Source: Gymnopus androsaceus JB14
Taxonomy: Eukaryota; Basidiomycota; Agaricomycetes; Agaricales; Omphalotaceae
Assembly: GCA_009733575.1 (NCBI GenBank)
Contig: ML769767.1
Span: 1 to 58,894 of the forward strand
DNA length: 58,894 nt
Direction: 5' to 3'
Part shown: one piece after another, positions 8,870-20,426 of the stretch
How positions within the stretch are numbered: the stretch's first letter is position 1
Layout: each line of letters starts with the position of its first letter
Notes under the pieces: model-generated
Databases searched by the model: none
Seen by the model: only the letters and a program-made list of their open reading frames with translations
What the model was told of the DNA's origin: nothing
Made by a program: the position numbers and the translations under genes

Positions 8870-11440
8870 TGTCTCTGAATTTGGTATATACTTGCACACA
8901 TGGAAAGTAACAGTCTGGGTATTTTTCACAATATCTTGACAACTGCTTTGAATTTTGACCAGGTCTAAGTTGTGGATTCAATCTAGAGAGCAATCCTAGC
9001 ACAGGAAGCAAGCTACTGTAAGCCTACTAGACTTACAGTGAAATTACAATAAACAAGTGCTAAGATAGTGAAATTATGTTGCAGCTGGCATTAGTTTATA
9101 GTAAGTTCACAGTAATCCCAGAAAGGTTATGGTAACTTGCTTCCCGTGTAAGCTTTCAACATAGTTTGTAAAATATTCCCATGTAATTTGGCTGCTCTAT
9201 GGAGACTTCTCAAAATTGTTGGAATAAAGTCTGAAACGGTGACTTCACTCTGGTCTAATAGCAGTAAGCCCTTAGCAAATGTGTAGGGAATAAATTCAGA
9301 AGTACTGTACAATATATACCTAATATAGTGATAAGTTAAATTATCTAGTAGGCTATGCATCATATCTACTGATAAGAAGATAGTGTAAAATAAACGGCAC
9401 ATCAAGTGCATACTAAATAAAACAGAACCAGATAGAGCATATGGCTTGATTGCCCGATACAGCTCTATCTCCAACAAAAATGGTAAAATTTATATTGACA
9501 GGAAATTTTTTTGATGACAAGCTGTTTTCACCATTAGAAAGAGCAACCTCCAAAATGAGGGAACCAACTCTCACTTCAAAAAAATACTTCAATTTAATGG
9601 GACAATTTGTGCTGCAAATGACCAAGTTTTGGCTCATTTCCGCTATTTCTGGCATTTTCGGCACTGTTAGAGCATCTTTGCCTACTCAAGGGTGGAATAA
9701 TTCTAATCAGAAACCCCAATTGAAGCAGAAACCCTTGACTTTCCAAAGTCACTATTGGGAAACCTTACCGGATCCCGGGTGTTCACCAGAGACACGGCAA
9801 TAGGATAGTATAGCAGTGCTCAAGTTCCAACCTCAATGAATGAGACTAGCGCCGTTACGGATATTGCAAGGACATCCTGTTTTTCTACGACTCACTGCAA
9901 TGGTACACCGCTTTTTCGGACGTGTTCTTGGCATCGACATCTTTCATGATCAATGTTAGGCCCCGCCATGGGCAGCCTTCAAGCACTTGTTTAGGGTTAT
10001 CTGAATAGGAGAGTGTGAGTTCATGTATGTACTAGGTTTCCGTACAAGGAGCAACCATCTGGTGACACTCATGAGGCCCTGATTCATACCTTATTTGGTA
10101 TATCTTATTCTTGTGTCAGGCCAGCCCTCACGACCCTTGCCAAACTCACCTTTTTGCAACCTGCAGCTTAATGTCAGAGAGCTAGGTAGGGTTTGAAAGT
10201 GCAGTTCATATAACTGCTGAAAACCAGCAACTGTAGTGCAGATTTAAAAAAAATTGCACCAGTGCAGTGGTTGCACCGTAGTGCAGTTTGCGGTTCTCTA
10301 AACTTCGAAATTCAAAGAACCGCTGAAAACCGGTGCAAACCAGTGGTGCACTGGTGCAATTTTCCATAGTAAAACTTAGTATTAGTACTAAAACTACCAG
10401 TACTAATAATTCATTACCTACTAGTAAGTATTAGTATAGTGGTAAGTATTAGTGCAGTGAGTATTATAGTACAGTAAGTACTACATACTTAGTAGTAGTA
10501 AGTACTTAGTGAGTATAGTACTTATTAGCATATATCATACCCACTAGTCACTTATTAAGTACTTAATTAAATAAGAACTGGTAAGTATTACTACCAAATG
10601 CTAGTATCAGTAATCCTAGTAAGCTGTACTTACTGCAATGACCTGTTGAATACCTTTTCATAGTAAATTATATTTTATTATGCAAGTCTTCAATTTTTAA
10701 GGCTACTAAAACTGCAGTTTGAACTGGTTCTGCACTGGTTTGCACTGATTAGGTGCAGAACTGGTTCAAACTGCACAACTACACTGAACTTGCACTGGTG
10801 CAGCTCAGAACCGCAGTTCAATGCAAGGTTTGCTTAAATTTAGAGATTTTAGCACCAGTGCAGCTCACAGTTTTCCCAAAATGGGACTAAAAACCAAACC
10901 GCACTGCACTTTCAAACCCTAGAGCTAGGTAACAAAGGCTTTCAACAATATTAAATACGGCGTCAGGACTTGGCAGTCATCTCTGTCTAACTATGTCACC
11001 TGACTCATGCCTCATTGTTATCTCTCCGACTTGGCCGACCGGGGAAATCTGCCCTTTTGCATCATTTCCCGACGATTTCTGAAGAAGCCCGGGGTTTCTG
11101 GCCTGAATGGGGTTTCTGAGTAGAATTATCCTCAAGGGTGCATCAAATTCAAGCATTTTTATAAAGTGGTAATGGCTACCCCCATTTTTGAGGTCGCTCT
11201 TTCCAATAGTGAAGATGGCTTGTCTTCAAAAAAATTTCCTGTCAATATAAATTTCGCCATTTTGGGAAAAGTCTCCACAGAACAGCCAAAATACAATAGA
11301 ATATTTTACAAACTATGTAAAAAGCTTAGGATTGTTCTCTAGATTAAATCTATAACTTGGAACTAGTCAAAATTCAAAGTGGTTGTCAAGATATTGTGGA
11401 AAAATACCCAGACTGTTACTTTCTGCGTGCATGAGTAAGC
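8870..11440. repeat. Long interrupted inverted repeat
   Basis: The left arm (about 8870-9800) and right arm (about 11030-11440) are inverted copies. Clear matching blocks are 8885-9005 with 11315-11425, 9150-9205 with 11275-11335, and 9473-9760 with 11050-11270. The left arm carries extra segments (about 9006-9130 and 9215-9470). The spacer contains a hAT MITE. This looks like a decayed large-TIR or foldback element; no transposase is seen. Confidence 0.65.
10187..10921. mobile_element. hAT-type MITE (735 bp), 8 bp TSD GAGCTAGG
   Basis: The ends are TAGGGTTTGAAAGTGCAGT and its exact inverse. The flanks carry a perfect 8 bp duplication GAGCTAGG (10179-10186 and 10922-10929). The subterminal zones repeat GTGCAG and GCACTGGT words on both sides, which in hAT elements often serve as transposase-binding sites. 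The core is a low-complexity TAGTACTAAG-rich stretch. It has no coding capacity. Confidence 0.92.
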
Positions 11441-12300
11441 CCATATGTATAATGTACACTACCCGTTTATCCCTTTAGTCCCTCCTTCTTCCGAATGTCA
11501 ATGTGAGGGCAATTGGATGCAGCCTACATTGGATGATGACCCTGGGCTCCTATTGTTCACTCCAACAATAACCCAGCAAGGAAGACCATTTCTTTAATAA
11601 CATCAGAACTGCTGCACCATTTTCTGAAACATCTTCACAAATGTGGTTGGAACACTCTGCCAATTCTGTCCAGCCCAAAAAATCTTTATTTGAAAAGGTC
11701 AAGCGGACTTGTATTTTGGAGAATCCAAACTATTGTTTGTGGATAAACAAGATGAAAGGCATTAGCAAGAACAGGATGCATAGTGCAAAAGTCTGAATGA
11801 AGCTGGTGTTAGCTGGTTGTGTTCATGTAGCACCCATGAATTTCGGATTTGAGACTTCGTAACTTACACTGCATGCATGTTTTTATAAGTTTGGGCAAAC
11901 TTATGGAAAACACCCAAAAATGCCCAATTGTCGGTTTGATTATTGGAGAGTAGCGTAGATTTAGCAAACCATAGTCTTCGAACGGACACGTGATGCAGTG
12001 ATTCACTCTTTCCTCTTCACCGCATCGACGCAAGGCCGTCAAAGACTCAAACCACATATAACATAGACAATCTTATTCAACCGCATCCTCCCACCCAATG
12101 ATACAATAATTGATCGCAGTCATCCCATTACGCAGAGATAATATTTCAGATATATATTTATAGGAATCGCGGGACCCTTGGGTCAGTGGTAGTCCAGAAA
12201 GCACAGAAGCCAGCAGGAGATGATTTAGTCAGGGATTCCGTCAAGTTCCGCGATAAGTTAGGTGAAGCCTGACTTATCTAAGGATACGACAAGCAGAGAC
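11441..12300. other. Non-coding stretch before the DIRS element
   Basis: No supported gene is present; open frames are short and featureless. The part from about 12160 may already belong to the left end of the DIRS retrotransposon. Confidence 0.4.
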
Positions 12301-12426
12301 GATGAGAGGCGCTTAGCTGCCGATTGGGCCGGCATGGCGCTTTAGGTGCTCATTCAATCTTTGCTTCCAACCACAACCGCCAGCTTCTGAACTCGCATTT
12401 CTTTTGCTTCCTGCGTCGTTTTCGCC

Positions 12427-13761
12427 ATGCAGCTCTTGCCGAAAACAGTTTCAATCAGTGCTGCTGATAGAACGCGCGTCACACACGCTAACAACAAAGT
12501 TATTGAAGAACTCACCAAACTCGATGTGGACACCAGACTCGAATTGAACCACGATATTATGAAGGCAAATAGGGAGAGGTGGAAGAAAAATCTAGCCCAC
12601 GCACAGGATAGCTCGAAACCAGCCGGTTCTCCGATGGCTTCTCTCATTACAATTGCTACATCCGATCTGGAAACAATTTGAAAGAATCCCACTTGTTTTG
12701 ACGTGTTGAAGCGGTTTTTCACCAATCTGCTGTTTCTATGGTTTGAGCAGAGGAATAAGAGGGATAAGGAGAGAGAATCTAGAGAAGCTGAGGACCCAGA
12801 TAGGGCGGAGGATGAGAGAAGGAAAAGTTATGTTTTGCCACTGATCATCGAGGTTCAGCGTAACCAAACGAGTATCAACAACCCTTCTTTTTGTCATGAG
12901 CTTCACGAAGCTGGTCACCACTTCAAGATTCCCCTTTCGCTCTTTACGAATCCTTGCCTTGCATATATCTCCGCCAACGCTCATGGTCTGAAAAAGATCA
13001 AAGTATCTCGTACTGGCCAGCCCACCATAGTGGTCCTCAATCTCGCATCCCTTTTAACTCACTTTGGAATTGACCCAAAAGACCCGCTCAATGGACTTTC
13101 TTTCAATGACTTCCGTCAGGCTGGTAGGAATCTCTGGCTCTTCAAGTGTGAACAGGATGGCACTCCAGATGGTTCGGGTACACATTCTACTTGGACTAGA
13201 CAGCATTTTGGTTTTTGGGACTCTAAGCCAGATGCGGAGGTCATGTACAAGTACTGGAAACCTAGGGAATGGAAGCTGAGGGAAGAAAGGTACACCTACT
13301 CGCTGGCGTTTGACCTGCAGGATTACAGGGAAGAATGGAGCCAGACAAAGTCGGCAGCGGATATGGACGCAAAGCTCGAGGTTCTTTGCTCAGGATACTT
13401 GGCAAAGACAGGGTCTTCATTGAAACCTGTAGCAGCAGCTACCCCATCCTCATCATCAGGTCCGTTGTCAGGGTCCTTTCCAAGCGGCAGCAAGGGGAAA
13501 AGTGGATCCACCTCTTGTTGCCTCGGCTGTGGGATCCGGGGACACGGTGTGGGCGATTGCAGATCGGGGAAACTCTTATGGGCAGTCTTCCGTGATGGAA
13601 GACTTTGCACTCCGAACCCCGAGTCTCGACGAATCTGTCTCGCTTTCAACATTTATGGGAAGGCATGCAAACAATGCAAAGATTACGAAGTCTGTTCCTT
13701 CTGCGGTAGTCAATCCCACCATGTCTTCGCTTGGAAATGCCAAGAGCAACCCCCCTTCTGA
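12427..13761 (+). pseudogene. DIRS Gag-like protein with zinc knuckles, one in-frame TGA
   Basis: A single frame runs from an ATG at 12427 to 13761, broken only by a TGA at 12679-12681. The N-terminal part is helical and charged. The middle has the conserved DFRQAGRNLWLFK-type block seen in basidiomycete DIRS Gag. The C-terminal third is Ser/Gly-rich and then Cys-rich, with CLGCGIRGHGVGDC (C-x2-C-x4-H-x4-C) and a second cluster, CKQCKDYEVCSFCGSQSHH. The protein would bind and package element RNA. The next frame overlaps its 3' end, as is usual for DIRS. Confidence 0.8.
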
Positions 13762-15770
13762 AAATTTCAACAATCTTGCATTCTCGCCATTCCTTGCATA
13801 CACTGATTTTTCTGATTCTATTGTGGTACGCGAACCACTCCCAAACACTCCTCCTGAATTCATCGAAATCTACAAACGCATCTGCACTCCATACAATCCC
13901 GATGCTTTTGAAAAGCTCCTCATTGAATGTGGCCTCAAAGAACAATACCCTTTGCTCATAAAGAATCTCCAACATGGATTCGCGCTAGGTCATATGCCTA
14001 AGCTCGACCATTCAATCATATATCCTAACCACAAATCTGTATTTGAACACCCCGAGGAGGTGTCGAAATTCTTACGCACGGAGGTCAGAGCTTGCAGAAT
14101 GTCTGGTCCATTCACCCAGGAGCAAATGGAACTCATTATGAGGGGTCCAATAGTTGTCATTCCTTTAATTGTTTTGGTTCAACTTCAAGGCCCAGACTTG
14201 GATCTGAAATATCGAATTTGTCAGAATTGCTCGAAAGGTGGCAAAGACAAGTTCGGTTTCTCATTTCCTTTGGTGAACTCATTCATGGATAAGACACTCT
14301 TTCCTACAAGATTCAATACGGCCACAAAGGTAGCGGACCTGGTAAGTTTAATGTTCTTTTGCAGCAACTTCTCACTTTTGGCATTTCATTCATTGGTCTT
14401 ATTGGACCTGCCCATTTGGGTTCACTATGGTCTTATCAGACTGGGCCTTGTGGATTATTACTATCAGCCTTATTGAGCTTATATTATTGGTCTTATTGGA
14501 CCCGACTATCTTTCTACTTCCTTCCCTTATTATTGGAACATATGATTCCTATTTCTCAACATATAAACTCACTATCTATATCCCTTAGGTCGCATCAGCA
14601 CCTCCTGGAACACAAGTTTGCACCTTCGATATCGAGAAATTCCATTGTACTTGCCCAGTGCTTCCGCACCATAAACCTTACCTTATCGTTTGAGATGCTC
14701 AGGGTGGTTATTATTGTAACCATGGCCACTGTTTCGGAGCTTCACCTGCTAGTAGCAACTCCGGTCAAATTTCGAACGCAACCGTCAACATATGGCATGT
14801 GAAGAATATTAAACCAGTTTGCAAGTTCGAGGATAATTTCAATGCCTTCCAAACAAAGAACTCACAGGGCAGTTATGATTACAACCATTCTAGCATGCTG
14901 GAGATTCTCTCATCACTTGGCATTCCCTGGCATCCCGATAAGGGCAATTTGGATTTTGTTGACATCACAAAGTTCATCGGCTTCCTCTGGGACTTAGCCC
15001 TAAAGCGTGTCAGTCTACCGGAGGAGAAACGACTGAAGTACCTCTTCTGTTTAGAAGAGTACATCAAGAAGCACAAAGGACGTCCTGCTCCCCTTCTTGA
15101 AACAGAAGTCATCCACGGCACCCTCTGTCATATTGCATTCCTTCACGCCAACAGTTGTTCACATCTTCCTGCCATATCGAACTTTATGGCCCTTTACCAG
15201 GGTAATTGAGTTGACGAGGTCAAGTTCTTACCTTTGCCGGTCATTACCGAGCTCAAATGGTGGCTTGCACATCTCCAGATACCGAATTATTACAGGGAGT
15301 TAAAGTCTCAAGGTCCTTTGCAGGATCTGGATATCTTTGTTGATGCTTCTACCGATTGGGGAATTGGTATCAAGATAGGGGAACTTTGGGCAGCTTTTCG
15401 CCTTCGACCAGACTGGAAGATAGCGGGTCGAGATATCTGCTGGCTTGAAACTGTTGTGATTGAACTTCTCGCTTATTTCTTCGATTCTTTGGGTTATCAC
15501 GACATTTATCTCCTCATCCATTCAGACAACAAGGGTACAATTGGGGCTATGAATAAAGCCTGTAGTCCTAATTATTGGATTAATACATCCATTTGGCATA
15601 CCTGCAGCGTCTTTGGACCTCTGTTCATTCAACCAGAAATGCAGCATGTCCCTTCAGTGGCAAATCTGGCTGATCCTATCTCGCACGGAGAACTGGGTCC
15701 TCTGGTCTACCAACTTCCACTATCATTTTCGCTCCCATTGGAGCTTAAAGATATCATTGATTATGTTTAG
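13721..15770 (+). pseudogene. DIRS reverse transcriptase and RNase H, with intron and two in-frame TGAs
   Basis: This frame copies element RNA to DNA. The first part (13721-14341) holds the N-terminal region through FPTRFNTATKVADL. A GT-AG intron (14342-14588) is then removed and the frame resumes with VASAPPGTQVCTFDIEKFH, where D-I-x-x-F is RT motif A. The catalytic box C region reads KFEDNFNAF, so the usual YxDD pair is not intact. RNase H follows, with IFVDASTDWGIGI, a Glu in CWLETVVIELLAY, and the Asp in IHSDNKGTIGAMN. TGA codons at 14691 and 15207 break the frame. The stop overlaps the ATG of the recombinase (ATGTTTAG at 15763-15770). A start at 13502 is also possible. Confidence 0.82.
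14342..14588 (+). other. Intron inside the DIRS reverse transcriptase
   Basis: The donor is GTAAGTTTAATG and the acceptor TATCCCTTAG. Removing it joins KVADL to VASAPPGT in phase 0, restoring the conserved RT block; the retained sequence does not fit the family. Confidence 0.75.
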
Positions 15771-16767
15771 TACGTGGAATAATCTGAAGCCAGCTCATTC
15801 TGGCTCGAGAACCATTGTTCCGCGCACTCCGGCAGCTCCAAACTCGCAACATCACATCACTAATCCTTTTGACCTATTTGCACCTACCATCGTACATTGC
15901 ACAAAACCCAACCCACTGACAACAACAACTTCCCTTCCGCCTGTCCCACTTTCTATTCCACATATCCCTGTACTTCCAACAGCAGTACCAAAAACACGCT
16001 TACGGAAAACTCAAAAGGGTTGCAGCATTGCAGAAACTCCTCTGTGTCCCCATGTCCCAGCTGGAAGTCAAATACACGCTTGGAAGACACCATATTTGCT
16101 GGAGTGGGAACGAGTTGCACATGGGAAACATTCTCAAGACTTGCTAGATCGTATCGAAAAAGCATTAGGACCAGCATTGGCAACTTCTACAAAGTCTACA
16201 TATGGTGCCGGTATCCTTCGCTTCGTCCAATTTTGTGATAAATTCAACATTCCCGAATCGGATCGCATGCCCGCAGATCATTATTTGGTCACGGCTTTTG
16301 TGGGCAAACACATTGGGAGCGTCTCAGGTGGTACGGTGAGAGGCTGGTTATCTGGTCTGAAGGCATGGCACAATTATCACAATGCACCTTCGATGGGTTC
16401 AGATGGCTTGGGTTAGCGCGAATAAAGAAGGGACAGCTCATAAATGGCCTATTCGCGCTCCCATCACTCTTGCTCACCTTCTTGCTCTCTACTTTGCCCT
16501 CAATTTCCGTATTCCGTTTCACTGTGCCATTTGGGCACTTGCTCTAACAGCCTTTTTTGGTTGTCGCCGCTTGGGCGAACTTACTATTCCCTCCTGTAAC
16601 GGGTTTAATGCCAAACTCCATGCCTCCCGTTGTTCAGCCAACATCCAATTCCGTGCCCACAGTGATGGTTCTAAATCAGCTCACTTTTGTATTCCGTGGA
16701 CCAAGACTACAAAAGAAGAAGGGGCAACCGTAGTCGTCACGGCCAGAAACCAGCTGGTTCATTAGCA

Positions 16768-17390
16768 GTATTAAAATAAACCCTGACAAGTTCTCGGAGG
16801 CGTATTTTAATATTTGTGACAAGTTGTCAGCACAGCTTTTACCTAGAAAAGAAATATTGATACAGAGAGAACGAGAGCCCGTGGGAAAAAACGGACACTT
16901 TTCCCATGCTCGTGTAGGTCACCTGCACCCAACCCTAGCCATACCTCGCATCCTAACCCTAACCCTGATTAATATTTTAACAGTGGGGGCAAGCCTCCAC
17001 ACCCCCATTATTATCCTCAACCCCTAAACCCTAACCACCCTAACCCTAACCTATGTTCACTGTTTGTTTGGCACTGTTTTGATCAGGTCTCTATGTTAGG
17101 GTAAGCACTTTGTGCTCACCCTAATGAGACCTGACCAAAACAGTGCTTATTACTATATTTGGTCATAATCCTAATTTTAGATTAGGATTAAGCGGAGGCA
17201 CCACTGGAAAGAGGGAGAAAAATAAAGGGGTGTAGCCATTTCCGTTTTTTCCCACGGCCCCTGGTTCCCGAGATATGGTCCCATCTTATCATACTATGGT
17301 TAGGGTCCCCTGGGCATATTTGGCTGGCTGACAACTTGTCGCTAGTATTAAAATACACCTCCGAGAACTTGTAGGGGTTTATTTTAATAC
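16768..17390. mobile_element. 623 bp MITE with ~70 bp TIRs and telomere-like core
   Basis: The ends read GTATTAAAATAAACCC and its inverse, and the inverted match extends about 70 bp each side (16768-16840 and 17319-17390), including AAGTTCTCGGAGG and GACAAGTTGTCAG. The core has several CCCTAA-type runs (about 16921-17053) and a perfect-looking 74 bp hairpin. It interrupts the recombinase frame, which proves insertion after the DIRS copy. No clear target duplication is seen. Confidence 0.85.
17072..17145. repeat. 74 bp hairpin inside the MITE
   Basis: CACTGTTTTGATCAGGTCTC at the left is matched by GAGACCTGACCAAAACAGTG at the right with one mismatch. An inner pair TTAGGGTAAGCAC and GTGCTCACCCTAA continues the stem. 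It may be a still smaller element nested in the MITE. Confidence 0.7.
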
Positions 17391-17914
17391 CGCTATAGCC
17401 TCTGGTGCAGAAACGACTCTCTCTGCTTGAACGATGCTATGCAGAAGCACTTACAGGTCAATGCAGCTGTCCCGGAGGATTTCGCCTTATTTGCGTACAT
17501 TGACAAGGAAGGAAACCCACGAAACATGGTGAAATCTGACTTTCTCGAGTTCGTAACCGATGTCTGGATGCGAGCGGCTATGCAGCACATTCTTGGCCAT
17601 AGTTTCCGTATTGGTGGCGCTGTCGAACTACTTCTTGCAGGTGTTCCTCCCGAGATTAAGTTTTGCGTAAGTTCTTCAGAAACTTCCTGATTAAGCTATT
17701 TTCGCGTGTTCTCGATAAGTTCACCATCTGTTGGACGAACTTATGCATGCAGTGTTGTAATAGAGCTCAAAAATCGGAAATACTCATCATGTAGGGCAAT
17801 CTTTTGCGCGCGCGAAGTGGGCATTCGCCGGCGCTTCCATATAAGGAAAATGAGCACCTACATAACTGAAATAAAGGTGTAACGCACGAAACCCATGAAC
17901 AGATGGTTGTAATT

Positions 17915-18505
17915 ATACAGTATACTTCACACAACAAGTTCCGACTCCGTTCCGAACTCGGTTTCCATACTTTAATTGAGGACCGAAGAGCGTTCCCGAG
18001 CCATATAATCCAAAGATCATTACCTTTCTTTAAGATTGCCTTCTTATCTTTGATGGCCGATGCATTCCACCTATTTGTCGGGCGCTTAGAGCTTCAGACA
18101 TTTTGGGAGATCAAAGGAGTTGTTTTTCGGACATTTCAGCCAAATTTCGAGACATTCGAACGGTTGGTGACCTAGTAAACCGGGCCCCTTCTCTCATGTA
18201 TGATTTCTTCAAGGCAATCACAGATTATCACACGGAAGATCAGGAAGATAGTGTCTCCAGCTCTCTTGCGGTATATATCGAAACCCTCCACAAGGCATAC
18301 CTATTGATCATGGCCAAGAAATATGCTTCATGAGGGAGGATACGTTTTGAGAGGTTTGGAAGAATCCTTCTTAAAATGGTCTAAAACGGTTCAAATATTA
18401 AATGTATTAGATTTTATTAATTACTACATAACACATAACGTTCTAGATATTTTGTTGATATTTTGTGAAAAATGAACCTAGGTCATCTTGACGAGCCTAA
18501 CGTCC
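17915..18505 (+). repeat. Dispersed repeat, copy A of an inverted pair
   Basis: This segment recurs in inverse orientation at about 26870-27545 (roughly 75-80% alike by eye). Shared blocks include TTCCGACTCCGTTCCGA, TTATTTGTCGGGCGCTTAGA and the right end around CATCTTGACGAGCCTAACGT. One frame (about 18103-18333) reads for 76 residues here but is broken in the other copy, so coding is doubtful. The two copies bracket 8.4 kb that includes the MYB-GST gene. Confidence 0.65.
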
Positions 18506-20426
18506 AAATGAAGCAGCCACCACCGGACCTGGTCTACACCGTTCGCCATGGCCTCATTCATGGAAAGGGGTAAGCAGGGAATCAAGGGCCACGCGAAAAC
18601 GTTTTTGGTCAAATTTTGAATTGTTTTTGAATGGCTCCACCTCTCAAAATCGGTTTGAGACATGCTGACGATAAGCTCTAATAAGAGAATCTAGCGTACA
18701 GAGTTGGCTGGTATCATACCGTTGAATAGGGCACTGCTTGTGAACCGCCGGTAATTCCGAAAGGGCCCTGAAGCAGAGAATGATTCCTTGGTCGTCTGGC
18801 TGAACGTCCAGGGAAGTTCACAACACAGATTTTTGTGCGATCATCGGGAGGGATATGGTCAGAAAAATCGTTGTTTCAGCAGCAGGATGCGATGATTCTT
18901 TAGTCTTAGCATTCCTTATTTTAATTTAGAACGGTGCTGGGCAACACTGAACGGTTGCTCCAAACGGACCAAAATCTTATAGCTTAGAGCCTATCCTCTA
19001 TTTAGATTTCGGACGCGCTGAACGTTTAGGAATGTCGAAATGGAGTCGCGGGAGCCACGCGATATACCCTAGTAGCTGTCTTTGCCGCGATGGAAACGGA
19101 ATGGAACGTCTAGTTGTAAGCATTCGACGGAAAAATCTGTCACGGTCACATCATTGTTTTCGGACGCCAAACGGAAAAAGCAAAATATCAGGATGGCGGA
19201 GTCGCAAAACACCACTAGTACTAACGCTCTGTTCTTCTCTCCTAGGATATGTATTCATCTTACCCTGGACCGTATATAGCAATCAGACCAGAGCTGGGCA
19301 CTGGCAGGTCCCCAGAATCTCCTACTGAACCCTCTCCAGCTCGTCGGCCTCAAGTACGCTATTTCGGACAAGGAAAGGTCACGTGAATCACCCCAAAATC
19401 GTCTTTCTTGCGCGTATTAGACTTTAATCATCTACAGTACCTGCGCTCAGCTTTGAGGGTATACTAGGATCATGATGTGGTACCCAAAATAGCTCAAAAT
19501 TTCCGGTCTGGCGCTGACTCGGACGCACCGCCTTAAGTACGCTACAGTGGACAAGGCAAGGACAAGGACCCAAATTTTGAGGCCTAAAGTACGCTATATT
19601 TGCCAATGATTTTGCCAAGATCAGATCCTTTGAAAGTACGCTATTTCGGACAGGGTTTAGTTTGAGATTCCGGGGGCCTGCACTGGCACTCTAGAGTCTA
19701 CTCTCATCTTCCGAGGTGCTTATTTATCACACCTTGGCCAGGAATATTGCCTGATGAGTTCAAGTAATTCTTGTCCTGGTCTTCTGACAGTATATGGGCC
19801 AAAACTTATAGTTCAGAGTCGCAGACTTCAAATTCAAAACCGCAAGAACCGTGCTCTGACCAGTGAGCACAAGTGAGCATCATCAAACTCATGCATATAA
19901 TATACTCACCTACCATCACGACAACGAGTTGAGCCTTCTAAGCGTTACGAACTGAACTCGGGCTATGATCAGTTCAACAGTCAAACTAAGTGCTATGTTG
20001 TCAAATCCAACTTCCAAGTTCAACAGCGCCATAGGCGCCACCAAAATTGCGACAAAAAAATTCAACTGCGATGCGTTACAGCTGGAATTTTATCAGTTCA
20101 AACCTCTGCGTTGCGCGTTACTTGCGTGTTATGAATCTGGGAAATCACGAGTTCTGGGTCCTGTTATGCGTAGTGGTTGTTTACTGAACTCTCGGTCATG
20201 ATGGTACAATTTTTACAATCCAGCTGCTTCGGAAGTAGTTGATTATACTCGAGTATACATACTTAATACTAGTACGACGCTACTTCCCGTTAGTTCTTCA
20301 AGAGCGCGCCAGGACTCTCTATATCTATGATACTTAATACACATTAATCAACAGAGTGCAATCGAAAGTATTGGCACGAATATCAAGAACGGCAATTAAC
20401 CCATTCAATGGAAAGGGTAGCAATGA
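18506..20426. other. Intergenic, with a dispersed GTACGCTATTTCGGACA motif
   Basis: No gene is supported. Variants of AGTACGCTATTTCGGACARGG occur at about 19352, 19535, 19587 and 19636, and other short words recur with them, suggesting a decayed repeat. The segment 18585-18665 resembles the small MITE inserted at 27235-27344. The last 400 bp is the 3' flank of the MYB-GST gene. Confidence 0.45.

Larger units (their letters stand above)
12300..17690 (+). mobile_element. Decayed DIRS-type tyrosine-recombinase retrotransposon
   Basis: The order is gag, then reverse transcriptase/RNase H, then a tyrosine recombinase, all on the plus strand with overlapping frames. That is the DIRS arrangement, which integrates by a recombinase instead of a DDE integrase. 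It carries at least three in-frame TGA codons, one frameshift and a 623 bp MITE inside the recombinase. The inverted or split terminal repeats expected for DIRS were not resolved, so both edges are approximate. It is certainly inactive. Confidence 0.85.
15763..17690 (+). pseudogene. DIRS tyrosine recombinase, frameshifted and split by a MITE
   Basis: The enzyme would integrate the circular element DNA. The first segment (15763-16416) holds a Pro-rich leader and the core-binding domain (DHYLVTAFVGKHIGSVSG...). A frameshift between about 16385 and 16415 moves the reading to 16382-16765, which holds the catalytic-domain part with FFGCRRLGELT (first catalytic Arg in CRRLGE). A 623 bp MITE (16768-17390) then cuts the gene. 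After it the frame resumes as HLQVNAAVPEDFALF and reaches ILGHSFRIGGAVELLLAGVPPE, containing the H-x-x-R pair. The expected C-terminal Tyr segment is missing. It is non-functional. Confidence 0.82.

Noticed and set aside
13576..13975. Minus-strand frames of 95-109 codons
   Set aside because: They are antisense shadows of the DIRS gag and RT.
16917..17053. Telomere or chromosome end
   Set aside because: The CCCTAA-like runs are short and degenerate and lie inside a TIR element within a gene; sequence continues on both sides.
18103..18333. 76-codon frame as a small gene
   Set aside because: The inverted copy at 26870-27545 does not keep the frame, and no domain is recognised.
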